Source of the DNA: Streptomyces sp. WP-1
GTDB lineage: Bacteria > Actinomycetota > Actinomycetes > Streptomycetales > Streptomycetaceae
DNA: 64,000 nucleotides
NCBI RefSeq assembly: GCF_030450125.1
Contig: NZ_CP123923.1
Location: 7,554,768 to 7,618,767 of the forward strand
Direction: 5' to 3'
Part shown: in pieces, positions 40,830-48,989 of the stretch
Layout: every line of letters starts with the position of its first letter
How positions within the stretch are numbered: position 1 is the first letter of the stretch
The notes under the pieces: generated by a model
Told to the model about the DNA's origin: nothing
Databases searched by the model: none
What the model saw: the letters and a program-made list of their open reading frames with translations, nothing else
Translations under genes and position numbers: made by a program

Positions 40830-41402
40830 TCAGACCTGAGAGGTGTCCGACTGCCGGTGGAGCACCCTCATCCGCTCGGCGAACTCCTCGGCGAGGACGC
40901 CGTAGAGCACTGCGTCGACCGGGGTGCCATTGACCAGCCGGGCTTTGCGCGCGATCCCTTCCTGGACGGCGCCGGCCGCCTGACACGCGGCGGCCGCGGG
41001 CAGGTTCTGTGCGAGGACCCAGGCGTAGATGCGGCGCAGTCCCATGACGTGGAAGCCGAATTCGGCCATCAGCAGCGCGGCTTCGCGGCCGAGGCCAAGC
41101 CCTCGGTTGCTGATGTCCCCCAGTGCCAGCGAGACCTCGGCCGACCTGTCCTCGGAGCCGGGGTTACGCAGCGCACCGAGCCCGAGGGCGGCGCCGTCCT
41201 CGGTCGAGTACAGCATGAAGGTCGCGTCGTGGTACGAGGGTTTGCCGTGCCTGTCGATCCAGTCCCGCCAGCCGCCGCGGCCCACCGGGTAGCGGTAGCC
41301 GAACATGTCGCGGAAGTAATCCTCCTGGAACCATGCAAAGACCACGTCGGCGTCCTCGGGTTCCAGGGCGCGTAGGGCAACCCGCTTTCCTGGTGTCACC
41401 AC
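40830..41402 (-). CDS. GNAT N-acetyltransferase
   Basis: 190 residues from GTG 41402 (a GTG follows directly at 41399). It is a RimJ/RimL-like GNAT: start RVALRALEPEDADVVFAWFQ, then AEVSLALGDISNRGLGLGREAALLMAEFGF, the acetyl-CoA pyrophosphate loop being NRGLGLGREA, and the final Leu/Ala-rich helix with YAWVLAQNLPAAAACQAAGA. In contrast to the damaged GNAT at 30554 all elements are in one frame. In nucleoside-antibiotic clusters GNATs often acetylate the product's amine for self-resistance or provide an acyl step. It is in the minus-strand operon between the hydroxylase and exporter genes. Confidence 0.85.
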   Translation of the reverse strand: MVTPGKRVALRALEPEDADVVFAWFQEDYFRDMFGYRYPVGRGGWRDWIDRHGKPSYHDATFMLYSTEDGAALGLGALRNPGSEDRSAEVSLALGDISNRGLGLGREAALLMAEFGFHVMGLRRIYAWVLAQNLPAAAACQAAGAVQEGIARKARLVNGTPVDAVLYGVLAEEFAERMRVLHRQSDTSQV

Positions 41403-41434
41403 GAACCGTCCTCTCCTCGAGCCGGGCAGGGCCG

Positions 41435-42160
41435 CTACTTCCGTTCCAGCAACTGAGCGAAGCGCCGCTCCCAGGCGTCCTGATTTCCCTTGGCCTCCTG
41501 GACGAACCGGCTCCGGGCGATCCCTCGGATCACCATGTTGTTGACCAGGGAGTATGGAAATGCCATCGGCCGTACGACATCCATGAACAGCACGGCACGG
41601 TCCTCGTCGGTCCCGTTCCAGGCTTCATGCACGTAGGTGTCGTCGAAGAACATCCCGGTCCCCTCAGTCCAGTGCGCCTCTTGTCCGCCGACGCGAATAC
41701 CGCAGGCGTTCTCGGGCGACGGGATCTTCAGCGCGAGGTGATAGCGGACCACGCCCTTGTAGGGGCCGCGGTGCGGTGGCACGTGTTTGTGCGGGCCGAG
41801 GATCGAGAAGAAGGCCGTTTTCAGACCGGGTACCCGGGCCAGCAGTTCAGCTGTCCGCGGGCACCGTGCGCAGTTGGCGTCGAATCGGAACCCGTAACCG
41901 TAGAAGAAATAGGTCTTCCACTGGTCGTCGTTGGTGATGCGGCGTTGGTCGGTGGAGATGTCCTGGAAGTTGGGCAGCGCTTCGCGGTGCTCCAGCAGGG
42001 CGTCGAGTTCGGCTCTGACGTCACGCCAGTTGCCTTCGAGTCCACGGCTCCACGGGAACGCCGATTCCGGGATGAACGGGCTGTCATCGAAGCGGGAGTG
42101 GTGGACCATCTGCTTTTCGATCCACTTCACCAGCATGGGAAGAACTCTCGGCACAACCAC
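41435..42160 (-). CDS. Aspartyl/asparaginyl beta-hydroxylase-like 2-oxoglutarate oxygenase
   Basis: 241 residues if starting at GTG 42160; GTG 42154 (behind GGGGGTG) or ATG 42136 are alternatives. The double-stranded beta-helix core reads PHKHVPPHRGPYKGVVRYHLALKIP, then CGIRVGGQEAHWTEGTGMFFDDTYVHEAWNG, with Fe(II) ligands expected to be the first His (HRGPYKG) and the last (YVHEAWN). This is the LpxO/AspH-type fold, with the usual R-x-H substrate/2OG contacts (VVRYHLAL). The enzyme should hydroxylate an amino-acid-like or acyl side chain during assembly of the product. It is second in the operon, between the nucleotide-hydrolase and GNAT genes. Confidence 0.85.
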   Translation of the reverse strand: MVVPRVLPMLVKWIEKQMVHHSRFDDSPFIPESAFPWSRGLEGNWRDVRAELDALLEHREALPNFQDISTDQRRITNDDQWKTYFFYGYGFRFDANCARCPRTAELLARVPGLKTAFFSILGPHKHVPPHRGPYKGVVRYHLALKIPSPENACGIRVGGQEAHWTEGTGMFFDDTYVHEAWNGTDEDRAVLFMDVVRPMAFPYSLVNNMVIRGIARSRFVQEAKGNQDAWERRFAQLLERK

Positions 42161-42191
42161 ACCCCCGCGTACGTCAGTTCGTCTACCGGTC

Positions 42192-42749
42192 TCAGGTGCG
42201 TGGCATCACGAGCTCGGCTCGGCCGCCGGCCGGAATGACCGGACCGAGCAACTCGGTGGTGCACCGGTCGAGTTCGTCGGGATCGAATCTCCCGTCCTCG
42301 ACACCGACGTATCGCACCGGAGCGATGGTGTGCACCCCCGCGACGAGCGGCGGCACTTCCTGACCTCGCTCGATGAGGAGGATCATGGGCTTGGCCATGG
42401 CCGACATCCAGCCGAGCTCCACCATCGTGCCCGGGGAGGGCGGGTCTCCGGGATACGCTACGAAGAGTACGGCCTTGCGCAGTGCGAGATAGTCGAGCCG
42501 GGTGCACACGTCCGGGGCCATGACCTCGGCCCCCCAGGCTTCCCGGCGATGGGCGTTGTCCACCTCGAACCCCAGCGCGGTGAAGTGGTCGATGAGAGCC
42601 CGGTAGTTGCTGCGGTGCCGGTCCGGAAGAAGCCCCGTCTCCGGGTCGAGCAGCCCTTTGAAGGGGCCACCGACGAAGACCAGCGGCTTGCTCCCGTCAG
42701 GGTGCAGTGGCTCGTCGGCGGACAGGGGAAGCGATTCGGGGTGGCTCAC
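42192..42749 (-). CDS. Nucleoside 2-deoxyribosyltransferase-fold hydrolase (MilB/BlsM-like)
   Basis: 185 residues from GTG 42749, with GGAGGG 9 nt upstream on the minus strand; the open frame's longer N-terminus is rejected. The fold's nucleotide motif is PLVFVGGPFKGLLDPETG, and the catalytic Glu sits in PGTMVELGWMSAMAKPMILL. MilB and BlsM are CMP (or hydroxymethyl-CMP) N-glycosidases that free cytosine for mildiomycin and blasticidin S; the size and motif spacing fit them. With the thymidylate-synthase-like gene five positions downstream, the pair would produce 5-hydroxymethylcytosine from CMP. It is first in the minus-strand operon, facing the radical SAM gene across a 538-bp control region. 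Confidence 0.78.
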   Translation of the reverse strand: MSHPESLPLSADEPLHPDGSKPLVFVGGPFKGLLDPETGLLPDRHRSNYRALIDHFTALGFEVDNAHRREAWGAEVMAPDVCTRLDYLALRKAVLFVAYPGDPPSPGTMVELGWMSAMAKPMILLIERGQEVPPLVAGVHTIAPVRYVGVEDGRFDPDELDRCTTELLGPVIPAGGRAELVMPRT

Positions 42750-42890
42750 CGAGAGGTTCCCTCCGTTGTAGGAGTTTTGGTGTGGGACAGGTGCGGATTC
42801 TCCGGTGACACGGGCGTTGATGACCCCGTGCGGTACACCTGATGTCAGTTCGCCGACGATCCGGCGCCCGCGGATTCCGACACCCGCGAC

Positions 42891-42905
42891 AGGAGATTTT
42901 CTCCT
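42891..42905 (+). promoter_or_regulatory. Perfect palindrome AGGAGATTTTCTCCT
   Basis: A 6-bp stem (AGGAGA/TCTCCT) with TTT between, about 140 bp upstream of the MilB-like gene and 380 bp from the radical SAM gene. It could be a regulator site for either arm. Confidence 0.4.
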
Positions 42906-43165
42906 ATGGCTGAAACTTGACACTCCCATGTGCTGCAACGTCACGGCGTCTGAGTGGCGAGCGCCATGGTCCCTTCCGGGGCAGTGAGCCGCCTCGGGGT
43001 ACCCGGCGTCCTGCTCGGCACGGAAGAGTGAGTGATGGATTTCGCACGTGCGTTCCCCCGAGTTTTACTCGTCATTGCAGCAAATGACGGGTCGACTGCA
43101 AGCTTCGAGTGAAGCGAAGTCCGTGTCAAGGCCACGACTCGAATGATGTTGGCCAGTAAGAGAGG

Positions 43166-43195
43166 TTGCGGGTTCTTGGAATTCGATGTTACGGT
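43166..43195 (+). promoter_or_regulatory. Candidate promoter of the plus-strand arm
   Basis: TTGCGG at 43166-43171, an 18-nt spacer, and TACGGT at 43190-43195, compatible with a vegetative Streptomyces promoter (TTGACN...TANNNT). It is 92 bp upstream of the radical SAM start. Confidence 0.35.
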
Positions 43196-43287
43196 CGGCC
43201 CGGTGTCTATTCAGCAGCGGCGACCGATGAGTTCGGCAACGAATTCTTCCCGCTGTTGAGAGGATCTTCGCGCCAGGGGGCCGAGAC

Positions 43288-44262
43288 GTGGACGCACAAA
43301 TTCCGTTAGGCGCACCACCCTCCATGGAACTGGTCTACTTCGGCCTGTTCGACAACTGCAATGCCCGGTGCAATATGTGTGAGTGCTGGCTGGCCCCGAG
43401 AGCCGATCTGCCGCTCGCTCATTACCGGAATGTACTGTCGGCGGTGCTGTCTCTCCGGCCACGCGCCGTTCGCTTCACCGGCGGTGAACCACTGATCTTC
43501 GCCGAGCTGCCGGAACTCGTAGGTCAGGCGGCCGCGGAAGGCGTTCGGGTATCCGTCATCTCCAACGGGCGTATTCTCGGCCCCGGTAAAATCCGTGCCT
43601 TGATCGACAGCGGATGCAGGGAGATGGTGCTGAGCATCGACGCGCTGCGAGAGAATCACGACCGGATACGCGGCACCCCAGGTCTCTTCGACCGCTGTAC
43701 GGAGGCCATCGGGGACCTCCACGAAGCGAAGATGGACTACGGCGTCAACACGGTGCTGCAGGCGCTGGGGGCGGACGACCTCGCATCGCTGGGCGAAACG
43801 CTCCGGACACAGCCCAACCCGCCGTCGTGGTGGCACCTCATCCCCGTCCGGGGCGACGACGCACTCCGGCCCAGCGCGGCTCAGCGGGCGCGCATGCAGG
43901 AACTCATACCGAGACTGAGGGAACGGATGTCCCAGGCGGGGACCCGGATGGTCGCGGCCGACGACCCCTTCCTGGATGCCGGCCCCGAGCCCTGCACGGT
44001 GCCGACCTTCACCGCGTACGTGCGCGCTGACACCGGCGACATCTTCGGGTGCAACATGCTCGTCTACGCCGATCCGCCGCTCGGAAACGTCCTGCGGTGG
44101 CGCGCGCAGGACGCCTGGAACAGCCTGGACGCCCACAGTCTGCGGGACCGCTGCGCCACCGGCACGAACAGGTCATGCTCCCGGTGCGACCCGAGTTCCA
44201 AAGCGATGAACCACGTCCTGAGGGAATTGGCCGCTTCCGTCGCACCCGAGGAATCACTGTGA
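43288..44262 (+). CDS. Radical SAM enzyme (BlsE/MilG-like candidate)
   Basis: 324 residues from GTG 43288, after a GGGGG run. The radical SAM motif is near the start: Cys24, Cys28 and Cys31 in FDNCNARCNMCECW (CxxxCxxC). VRFTGGEPLIF is the GGEP motif. A C-terminal SPASM-like Cys set includes DIFGCNMLV, RDRCAT and SCSRCD. In blasticidin S biosynthesis BlsE decarboxylates cytosylglucuronate, and mildiomycin has the homologue MilG; gene size and neighbours fit that assignment. Codon 7 is TTA (43306-43308), so translation should depend on the bldA tRNA. It is first in the plus-strand arm and its stop overlaps the aminotransferase GTG. Confidence 0.85.
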   Translation: MDAQIPLGAPPSMELVYFGLFDNCNARCNMCECWLAPRADLPLAHYRNVLSAVLSLRPRAVRFTGGEPLIFAELPELVGQAAAEGVRVSVISNGRILGPGKIRALIDSGCREMVLSIDALRENHDRIRGTPGLFDRCTEAIGDLHEAKMDYGVNTVLQALGADDLASLGETLRTQPNPPSWWHLIPVRGDDALRPSAAQRARMQELIPRLRERMSQAGTRMVAADDPFLDAGPEPCTVPTFTAYVRADTGDIFGCNMLVYADPPLGNVLRWRAQDAWNSLDAHSLRDRCATGTNRSCSRCDPSSKAMNHVLRELAASVAPEESL

Positions 44263-45491
44263 CCACGAACACCAGGCCGGACTCCGGCATGCTCGCCATC
44301 AACGGTGGCCCCCCGGTCCGCGCGACGAAGAAGGCGGCGGATCCGGTCATCGCGGAGGCAGCCAAAGAAGAGGCCCTCCGCGTCCTGGACAGCGGTCAGC
44401 TCGCCAGGTTCTACGGCGGCACGAAAGTCGCCGAGTTCGAGGCGGCCTATGCCGAGTGGTTCGGCAGGCGTCATGCCGTCGCGGTCAGTTCGGGGACCGC
44501 TGCCCTGCACGTCTCCTACCTTGCCGCCCGACTGCCCGAGCACAGCGAAGTGCTGGTCCCCGCCAACGCCTATGTATCGGCGCTGTCCGCGCTGATCCAG
44601 GCCGGTCTGGTCCCCGTGATCGTCGACATCGACCCGGCCGGCTGGGCGATGGATCCGGCCGACTGCGCCCGCAAGATCAGCGACCGCACGAGCGCGATCG
44701 TGCCGGTGCACATGTACGGACAGCCCTGCCCGATGACGGAACTGGCCACTCTGGCACGGCAGCACGGGCTCACCCTCGTCGAGGACTGCGGCCAAGCGCA
44801 CGGCGCCCTCTGGGACGGCACGAAAACCGGCACATTCGGTCTCGCCGCGGCCTTCAGCCTCTGCTGCCGCAAGCACATCGCCGTCGGCGAGGGCGGCATC
44901 GTCGTCACCGACGACGAGCAGTTCGCCGACACCGCGAGGGCACTGGCGCACAAGGGCAAGGGCACCGGTTGGTTCGACTACCGGGAGATGGGCTTCAGCT
45001 ACAACATGACGGAGATCCAGGCGGTACTCGGCCGCTGGCAACTGTCCAGGCTGGAGACCGAGTTGCGGACCAGGACCAAACTCGCCGAACTGCTGCGCGC
45101 GGACCTGGCCGACCTCGGACTGCGGTTCCCCGAGGTGGCTCCCGGCAGCACCCATGCGTACTTCAAGCAGAACGCCTTGCTGCCGGCCCGGCTCGCTCCG
45201 CACCGGAACGCCATCGTCGACGCTGTCCGCGCCGAGAACGTGGGCTGCGACCCCTCCCACCCGCATCTGCTCGACATCGACTGGATCCGTGAGCAGCGTC
45301 CCTCTCTCTACCGGGCGCTGCCCGCGGAGCACCGTCCCGACTACGGCAGGAACACCGCGCCCCTCGCACGGGGCGTGCTGTCCCGGCAGATCTGCATCGA
45401 GATGGGGCCGGGGCTGGACGAAGAGGACATCGACTACACGATCAGGGCCATCCGGAAAGTGGTCACCATCTTCGACCAGGAGGCCACGTGA
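44259..45491 (+). CDS. DegT/DnrJ/EryC1-family PLP aminotransferase
   Basis: 410 residues from GTG 44259, overlapping the radical SAM gene by GTGA. The family features are present: AINGGPPVR start, VAVSSGTAALHVSYLAA, VLVPANAYVSALSAL, LVEDCGQAHGALWDGTKTGTFG (PLP-binding Asp and Gln) and FSLCCRKHIAVGEGGIVVTD with the PLP lysine at K205. GFSYNMTEIQAVLGRWQL is the usual sugar-aminotransferase signature. It probably converts a 3'- or 4'-keto group of the hexuronate or pentopyranose to an amine, as in the aminohexose nucleoside antibiotics. It is translationally coupled to the following methyltransferase gene. Confidence 0.93.
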   Translation: MTTNTRPDSGMLAINGGPPVRATKKAADPVIAEAAKEEALRVLDSGQLARFYGGTKVAEFEAAYAEWFGRRHAVAVSSGTAALHVSYLAARLPEHSEVLVPANAYVSALSALIQAGLVPVIVDIDPAGWAMDPADCARKISDRTSAIVPVHMYGQPCPMTELATLARQHGLTLVEDCGQAHGALWDGTKTGTFGLAAAFSLCCRKHIAVGEGGIVVTDDEQFADTARALAHKGKGTGWFDYREMGFSYNMTEIQAVLGRWQLSRLETELRTRTKLAELLRADLADLGLRFPEVAPGSTHAYFKQNALLPARLAPHRNAIVDAVRAENVGCDPSHPHLLDIDWIREQRPSLYRALPAEHRPDYGRNTAPLARGVLSRQICIEMGPGLDEEDIDYTIRAIRKVVTIFDQEAT

Positions 45492-46522
45492 CCGTCGGCG
45501 ACCCCACGGCCGGCGCCCCGGGTGGCGACAAGGCATCCGCGGACGCTCTGTACCTCGGCCTGCGGGACGGAGAAGCCCCCCTGACCCGAGAGCAGGCGTC
45601 CGCGCTCGTCCGCGCCGCCCATCCCGCGCACTCGGACGTGCGCGCATGTGAGGCATGCGGGTCCGCTGGCACCCGACCAGCCACCTGGCGGCGTGGCTTC
45701 CGCATCGCCGAGTGCCTGGCCTGCGGCTTCCTCTGGGTCGATCCCATGCCGACCGCACAGGACATGTGGGTCTACTACAACAAACGGACATGGAAGCCCT
45801 ACTCGCCCGAGGTGATCCGCAGCAAGTACGCGCCATCGGTGGCAGCGGTACTGGCCAACGTCCCGCCCGGACAGTCCGTCCTCGACGTCGGATGCGATCA
45901 CGGGCACTTCGCGGCGCTCCTGCGCGAGCGCGGATACGACGTCGCCGGGTCGGACATCGACGGGCTCGCCCTCGCCTACGCCACCGAGCACTACGGGCTG
46001 ACGGTCTACCAAGGGGACCTGCCCGACATCGACTTCGACCGACGATTCGACGCGGTGACCGTCCTCAGCTCCCTCGAACACATGGTGAATCCCTTCCACG
46101 TCGTCCGGGCGGCAGCGCGGGCCCTGCGCCCCGGCGGAGTGCTGCTCATCTCGACGCCGAGGGCCGACGGGCTCGTCCACACCGTGAGCCGGAGAGTGTT
46201 TGCCCCCGTACTGCACGCCTGGGAGTTCCTCGCACCCCCCAGCCACCTCACCTACTTCGGCCGGGGCTCGCTGCGCGCCATGCTCCGTCGCGCCGGATTC
46301 GCCACTGTCACCTTCAGCCACCAGGAACGCGACGCCGCCTACCGGGCCCGTGAGCTGTCGGAGACGCTCACGGAGTGCCCGGCCGCCCCCAACTGGGCCA
46401 AAGCCACCTATCCGCTCCTGCGCCATCTGCGCACCCCCGCCCGTCTGCTGGACCTGGGGGACATGATGCTGTGCGTCGGACGGACACCCATGCCGTCCGC
46501 ACCCGGCACGGAAGGGTCCTGA
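45488..46522 (+). CDS. SAM methyltransferase with N-terminal zinc ribbon
   Basis: 344 residues from GTG 45488, overlapping the aminotransferase stop. Four Cys near residue 55-80 (CEACGS, then CLACGFLWVDP) form a zinc ribbon, as in C-methyltransferases and type-12/23 methyltransferases that act on sugars or carrier-bound substrates. Motif I is VLDVGCDHGHFAALLRERGY, followed by VAGSDIDGLALAYA, VLSSLEHMVNPFHVVRAAAR and LRPGGVLLISTPR. It is a tailoring enzyme candidate for the sugar or base. It is a different type from the methyltransferase at 36924. Confidence 0.88.
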   Translation: MTVGDPTAGAPGGDKASADALYLGLRDGEAPLTREQASALVRAAHPAHSDVRACEACGSAGTRPATWRRGFRIAECLACGFLWVDPMPTAQDMWVYYNKRTWKPYSPEVIRSKYAPSVAAVLANVPPGQSVLDVGCDHGHFAALLRERGYDVAGSDIDGLALAYATEHYGLTVYQGDLPDIDFDRRFDAVTVLSSLEHMVNPFHVVRAAARALRPGGVLLISTPRADGLVHTVSRRVFAPVLHAWEFLAPPSHLTYFGRGSLRAMLRRAGFATVTFSHQERDAAYRARELSETLTECPAAPNWAKATYPLLRHLRTPARLLDLGDMMLCVGRTPMPSAPGTEGS

Positions 46523-46524
46523 CC

Positions 46525-47760
46525 ATGGCCGGTGAAGACAGGACGGCACCGGTACCGTGGCGGGACGTCCCGGCACCGGCCGGCGCCGCCCGGCCCACGG
46601 TCGTCTTCTGCGGGCACGACTTCGGCTGGGGGAGCGCCGGAAAGCTGCACGCCGTCCTGACCGAACTCACGGCCCGCACCGCACCCCCGCCGCGGCTCAT
46701 CGGAGTCGGCACGGTGCTCGGCCGATCCCTGCTCGCGAAGCTGCCCGTGGACACGTGGTACGACCAGCCGAGCAGCACCGGCGAACTCCGGGACCTGCTG
46801 CGACGGCACCAGGTGACCGCCGCCCTGGTCGTACTGGACTCGGAGTTCGCCGCGGCCCTGCTCGCCGCGGGCTGCCCCACGGTCTTCGTGGACAGCCTGC
46901 CCTACCTGTGGACCGGCAAGGACACGATCCCCCACGACGTGACCCACTACTGCGCCCAGTTGTGCGACTCCCTTCCCCGGACCTGTTGGGAGCAGTTGCG
47001 CAGAATAGAGCGGCTGACGTGGACCGAGGCGATCCTCAGCGCCCCGGCGCCCACCCAGCGGGCGGGTACGCCCGGCTTGGCCGTGCTCAACTTCGGTGGG
47101 CTGCACTCGCCCTTCAGCCAAGGCAGTGCCGACGCCTACTCCGGGCTGGTGGCGGAACCGGCCGTCCGGGCACTGTCGGACGCCGGCTTCCGCACCGTGG
47201 AGATCTGCGGCAACATCGACGCCACCGTGCTTCCGGAGCGGGACTTCCCCACCGGCATCGCGGTGAACGCCGGCCCGCGCTCCCACGAGGACTTCCTGGA
47301 CCTCCTCGACCAGGCTCAGCTGCTGGTCACCTCGCCGGGCCTGACCACGTTGCTGGAGGCCGGCCAGCGCTGCCTGCCCACCGTCTGCGTTCCACCGCAG
47401 AACGTCAGCCAGATCCTCAACGGGGACCGCTTCGCCTCGGCGGTCGACGTGGCCTGCCGAGTGCCGTGGCCGTCGGAAGTCCTGGATCCGCGGCAGGTCG
47501 ACGCCGTACGAGCACGGGGTGAACACGCGGCCCTGTCAGTCGTCTACGGGGCGATCGAGCGCGCTGCACGCCAGGCACATCCCTGGGTGCGCCACCGACT
47601 GCGGCGGGATATCACCACCGCCATCGAGCATTCCCATGCGGTGCGGGACTGGGGCGGTCTGCTCGGCCGGACGGGCAGCCGCGGAGCACACCAGGTGGTG
47701 CAGCGCCTCACCGACGTGCTCGCGGAGCAGTCCGCGCCGGAGCGCCAGGAGGCCGGGTGA
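46525..47760 (+). CDS. Glycosyltransferase, cytosylglucuronate-synthase-like (BlsD/MilC-like)
   Basis: 411 residues from ATG 46525, two bases after the preceding stop. The fold looks like a GT-B/MGT-type glycosyltransferase: N-terminal VVFCGHDFGWGSAGKLHAVL and the C-terminal donor region LDQAQLLVTSPGLTTLLEAG with LPTVCVPPQNVSQ, where SPGLTTLLEA is the nucleotide-sugar-binding Gly/Glu stretch. VFVDSLPYLWTGKDTIP is a distinctive middle motif that I associate with hydroxymethylcytosyl-/cytosylglucuronate synthases. Those enzymes join cytosine or hydroxymethylcytosine to UDP-glucuronate, the committed step of the blasticidin/mildiomycin group. The assignment rests on motif resemblance and the MilA/MilB-like partners. 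Confidence 0.72.
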   Translation: MAGEDRTAPVPWRDVPAPAGAARPTVVFCGHDFGWGSAGKLHAVLTELTARTAPPPRLIGVGTVLGRSLLAKLPVDTWYDQPSSTGELRDLLRRHQVTAALVVLDSEFAAALLAAGCPTVFVDSLPYLWTGKDTIPHDVTHYCAQLCDSLPRTCWEQLRRIERLTWTEAILSAPAPTQRAGTPGLAVLNFGGLHSPFSQGSADAYSGLVAEPAVRALSDAGFRTVEICGNIDATVLPERDFPTGIAVNAGPRSHEDFLDLLDQAQLLVTSPGLTTLLEAGQRCLPTVCVPPQNVSQILNGDRFASAVDVACRVPWPSEVLDPRQVDAVRARGEHAALSVVYGAIERAARQAHPWVRHRLRRDITTAIEHSHAVRDWGGLLGRTGSRGAHQVVQRLTDVLAEQSAPERQEAG

Positions 47761-48428
47761 TCCTGGCCTTCCTCCGGCACACCGCGGCGATCAGCTCCTC
47801 GGAGGTCTACCTGCCCGACGACCGCCGGGTTCTGACCGAGGGCGGGCGGACGCACGCCGTCGCCCTGCGCCCCGTCCTGCGGCGTTTCGCGCCCGACGCC
47901 GTCTGGTGTTCCCCGCTGCGCCGCGCGGTGGAGACCTGGACACTCGCGGGCACCGGACTCGGCCTCGACGCCCGTCTGCACGAGGACCTGGGGGAGCGCT
48001 CGTTCCCCTCCCTGGCCGGCCTCACGCTGCCGCAGATCGCGGCGCGGATCGGGCCGGCGCAGACGGCGCTGGCACGCGTCTCGACCGACCTGGTCGATCC
48101 TCCCGGAGAGGAGTCGGTACGCGCGGCGAGTCGGCGCTTGGTCGTGGCGATGAGGTCGGTGGCGCGGGAGGCCGCAGCGCTCGGCGCCGAGCGGGTGCTC
48201 GTCGTCTCGCACGGCGGCCCGTCGAGCTGGTTGCTGTGCCATCTGCTCGGCGTGCCCCTGGAGCGCAACCGGGTCTTCCGACACGACCAAGGACGCTTCC
48301 ACCTGCTGGAAGTGGATGAAAACCTGACACTGGCGACGGCAATCGCCCTGAACACCGCACAGTTGCCAAAACCAAGAGGTGCTCCCGAGCCGCCGGGGCA
48401 GTTCACGGCACCGCCCTCATGGCATTGA
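47757..48428 (+). CDS. Histidine phosphatase (phosphoglycerate-mutase-like)
   Basis: 223 residues from GTG 47757, overlapping the glycosyltransferase stop. The phosphohistidine motif L-R-H-T is at residues ~6-9 (AFLRHTAAISS), with Arg from SPLRRAVETW and the second His in VLVVSHGGPSSWLL. Family members remove phosphates from small molecules. In a nucleoside cluster it could dephosphorylate a nucleotide-level intermediate or reverse a protecting phosphorylation by the kinase encoded next. It has an extended C-terminal tail of ~25 residues, Pro-rich. Confidence 0.85.
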   Translation: MILAFLRHTAAISSSEVYLPDDRRVLTEGGRTHAVALRPVLRRFAPDAVWCSPLRRAVETWTLAGTGLGLDARLHEDLGERSFPSLAGLTLPQIAARIGPAQTALARVSTDLVDPPGEESVRAASRRLVVAMRSVAREAAALGAERVLVVSHGGPSSWLLCHLLGVPLERNRVFRHDQGRFHLLEVDENLTLATAIALNTAQLPKPRGAPEPPGQFTAPPSWH

Positions 48429-48447
48429 CGATTGGAATTGCAGCGCT

Positions 48448-48969
48448 ATGGCACATGTGCCCGTCATCGTGGTCACCGGGCCTTCCGGCACCGGGAAGAC
48501 CGTCACCTGCTGGGAGATCCGCGAAATCCTGAGGGAACGTAAGGTAGCCCACGCCCTGATCGACATGGACAACATCCGTTGGTGCTACGTTCCCGACTCC
48601 CGCGACCGCTTCAACCGGGAACTCGGTGCCAAGAACCTCGCAGCCGTGTGGGCCAACTTCCGTGAGGCCGGCGCCGACCGGCTCGTCCTGAGCGGAGTCG
48701 TGGAAACCCGCGAGGACACGCGGCTCATCGAACAGGCGGTGCCGGGCGCCGACATCTCGGTCTACCGGCTGCACGTGGACGAGACAACGCTGGAAGGCCG
48801 CATGCGCCAAAGGGAACGCGGCCGGGGACTCGCCCGCAATCTCGCCAGGGCGAAAGAACTCACCGACATCATGGCCCGGAACGGGATCGGGGACCATCTG
48901 ATCGATGCGGACCGCGAACTCGACGAGATCGCTGAGGAAATCGTCGGGCTGAGCGGCTGGCTGTCCTGA
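48448..48969 (+). CDS. P-loop kinase-like ATP-binding protein
   Basis: 173 residues from ATG 48448. Walker A is GPSGTGKTVT (residues 9-18), directly after a hydrophobic strand VPVIVVT. DMDNIRWCY provides the substrate/Mg region and LRERKVAHALIDMD the second strand. The LID-like segment RMRQRERGRGLARNLARAKEL and DADRELDEIAEEI ending resemble AAA_33/shikimate- and APS-kinase-type proteins. It probably phosphorylates a small molecule. Adjacent to a phosphatase, the pair may add and remove a phosphate, or it may serve self-resistance. It is 19 bp after the phosphatase gene. Confidence 0.8.
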   Translation: MAHVPVIVVTGPSGTGKTVTCWEIREILRERKVAHALIDMDNIRWCYVPDSRDRFNRELGAKNLAAVWANFREAGADRLVLSGVVETREDTRLIEQAVPGADISVYRLHVDETTLEGRMRQRERGRGLARNLARAKELTDIMARNGIGDHLIDADRELDEIAEEIVGLSGWLS

Positions 48970-48989
48970 CGCTATCGCGGGAGCGTGCG

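Larger units (their letters stand above)
42750..43287 (+). promoter_or_regulatory. Divergent control region of the nucleoside cluster
   Basis: 538 bp with no gene, markedly richer in A+T than its flanks, so promoters of both arms should lie here. It contains the palindrome at 42891-42905 and a promoter candidate at 43166-43195 (separate entries). Also seen are CTTGACAC at about 42918-42925 and the short inverted repeat CTTCG/CGAAG at about 43103-43119. Confidence 0.6.
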
